Assembly: GCA_037131065.1 (NCBI GenBank)
Contig: JBAXRT010000133.1
Span: forward strand, 1-7,565
DNA length: 7,565 bases
DNA from: JBAXRT01 sp037131065
GTDB lineage: Bacteria > Bacteroidota > Bacteroidia > Bacteroidales > FEN-979
Direction: 5' to 3'
Position numbers and translations under genes: made by a program. Below are positions 7,195-7,565 of this stretch, piece after piece. Position 1 is the first letter of the stretch, and every line of letters begins with the position of its first letter. Below the pieces are notes generated by a model, which was not told the DNA's origin, searched no databases, and saw nothing but the letters and a program-made list of their open reading frames with translations.

Positions 7195-7565
7195 GTGGGT
7201 TCATTTAAAGTTGGTTTCGGCTTTGATACGCACAAACTGGAAGAGGGCAGACCCTTCTGGCTGGGAGGTGTTCTGATCGACCATCACAAGGGCGCCATGG
7301 GCCATTCCGACGCAGACGTCCTGATCCACGCAATCATCGATGCCATGCTCGGCGCCGCCGGCCTGCCCGACATCGGCAACCAGTTCCCAGATACCGACCC
7401 TGCCTATAAAAATATCGACAGCAAACACCTGCTGAAACATACCTTTGAACTTGTCAGGGAGAGGGGTTATTCGATCGGCAATATCGATTCAACGGTCGTC
7501 CTGCAATCACCGAAGATCGCCGGTAATATCCGGGCAATGTCAGCCACCCTGGCAGCAATACTCGG
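7195..7565 (+). CDS. ispF: 2-C-methyl-D-erythritol 2,4-cyclodiphosphate synthase IspF (3' end outside window)
   Basis: The first 123 residues of a protein family of about 160 are present. IspF converts 4-diphosphocytidyl-2-C-methyl-D-erythritol 2-phosphate to the cyclic diphosphate plus CMP, in the cytoplasmic MEP pathway to isoprenoids. Seen in the sequence: the metal-binding DxH near the start (GFGFDTHKL, Asp11 and His13), GHSDADVLIH with His45 matching the third metal ligand (His42 in E. coli), DIGNQFPDTDPAYKNIDS, and GYSIGNIDSTVVLQSPK, all in family order. The start is GTG at 7195: an in-frame TGA at 7171-7173 and the absence of any ATG or TTG between them leave no other ordinary choice, and it places GFGFD at the normal distance. 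No clear Shine-Dalgarno is present, as is usual in Bacteroidetes. The missing part should hold the CDP-binding T-T-E region and the C-terminal helix. Confidence 0.96.
   Translation, partial: MGSFKVGFGFDTHKLEEGRPFWLGGVLIDHHKGAMGHSDADVLIHAIIDAMLGAAGLPDIGNQFPDTDPAYKNIDSKHLLKHTFELVRERGYSIGNIDSTVVLQSPKIAGNIRAMSATLAAIL

Noticed and set aside
7201..7440. Minus-strand open frame across ispF
   Set aside because: It is antisense to a clear IspF reading frame and has no domain signature.

Overview
The window looks like chromosomal DNA of a Bacteroidota (Bacteroidetes) bacterium. Three things point there. It holds core genes of the type IX secretion system (T9SS), which is confined to that phylum and close relatives. 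One gene has a clear Bacteroidetes-type promoter (TTG, 20 nt, TAnnTTTG). The gene starts lack obvious Shine-Dalgarno sequences. Base composition is moderate, roughly half G+C by eye. I cannot name a genus.

All four genes read on the + strand. Bases 1-2355 are the 3' part of a porU-like gene (cell-surface C25/gingipain-type peptidase, the T9SS C-terminal-signal peptidase/sortase); its first ~350 codons lie outside the window. After 31 bases comes a second, complete porU paralog (2387-5770). A weak terminator-like hairpin and an AT-rich gap separate it from porV (5883-7073), the T9SS outer-membrane shuttle barrel. A 121-bp intergenic region then holds an unusual inverted array of 8-bp repeats (7074-7176). 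The window ends inside ispF (7195-7565), an isoprenoid-biosynthesis gene starting with GTG.

In the known system, PorV receives cargo proteins from the translocon and passes them to PorU, which removes their C-terminal sorting domain and joins them to anionic lipopolysaccharide on the cell surface. porU next to porV therefore fits a T9SS attachment-complex locus. IspF belongs to the MEP pathway and has no known role in secretion, so its position is probably inherited gene order.

The most notable points are the tandem pair of divergent porU paralogs, both keeping the His and Cys catalytic residues and both ending in a sorting-domain-like C-terminus, and the 8-bp-periodic palindromic element between porV and ispF. 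I saw no RNA genes, CRISPR arrays, insertion sequences or phage genes.
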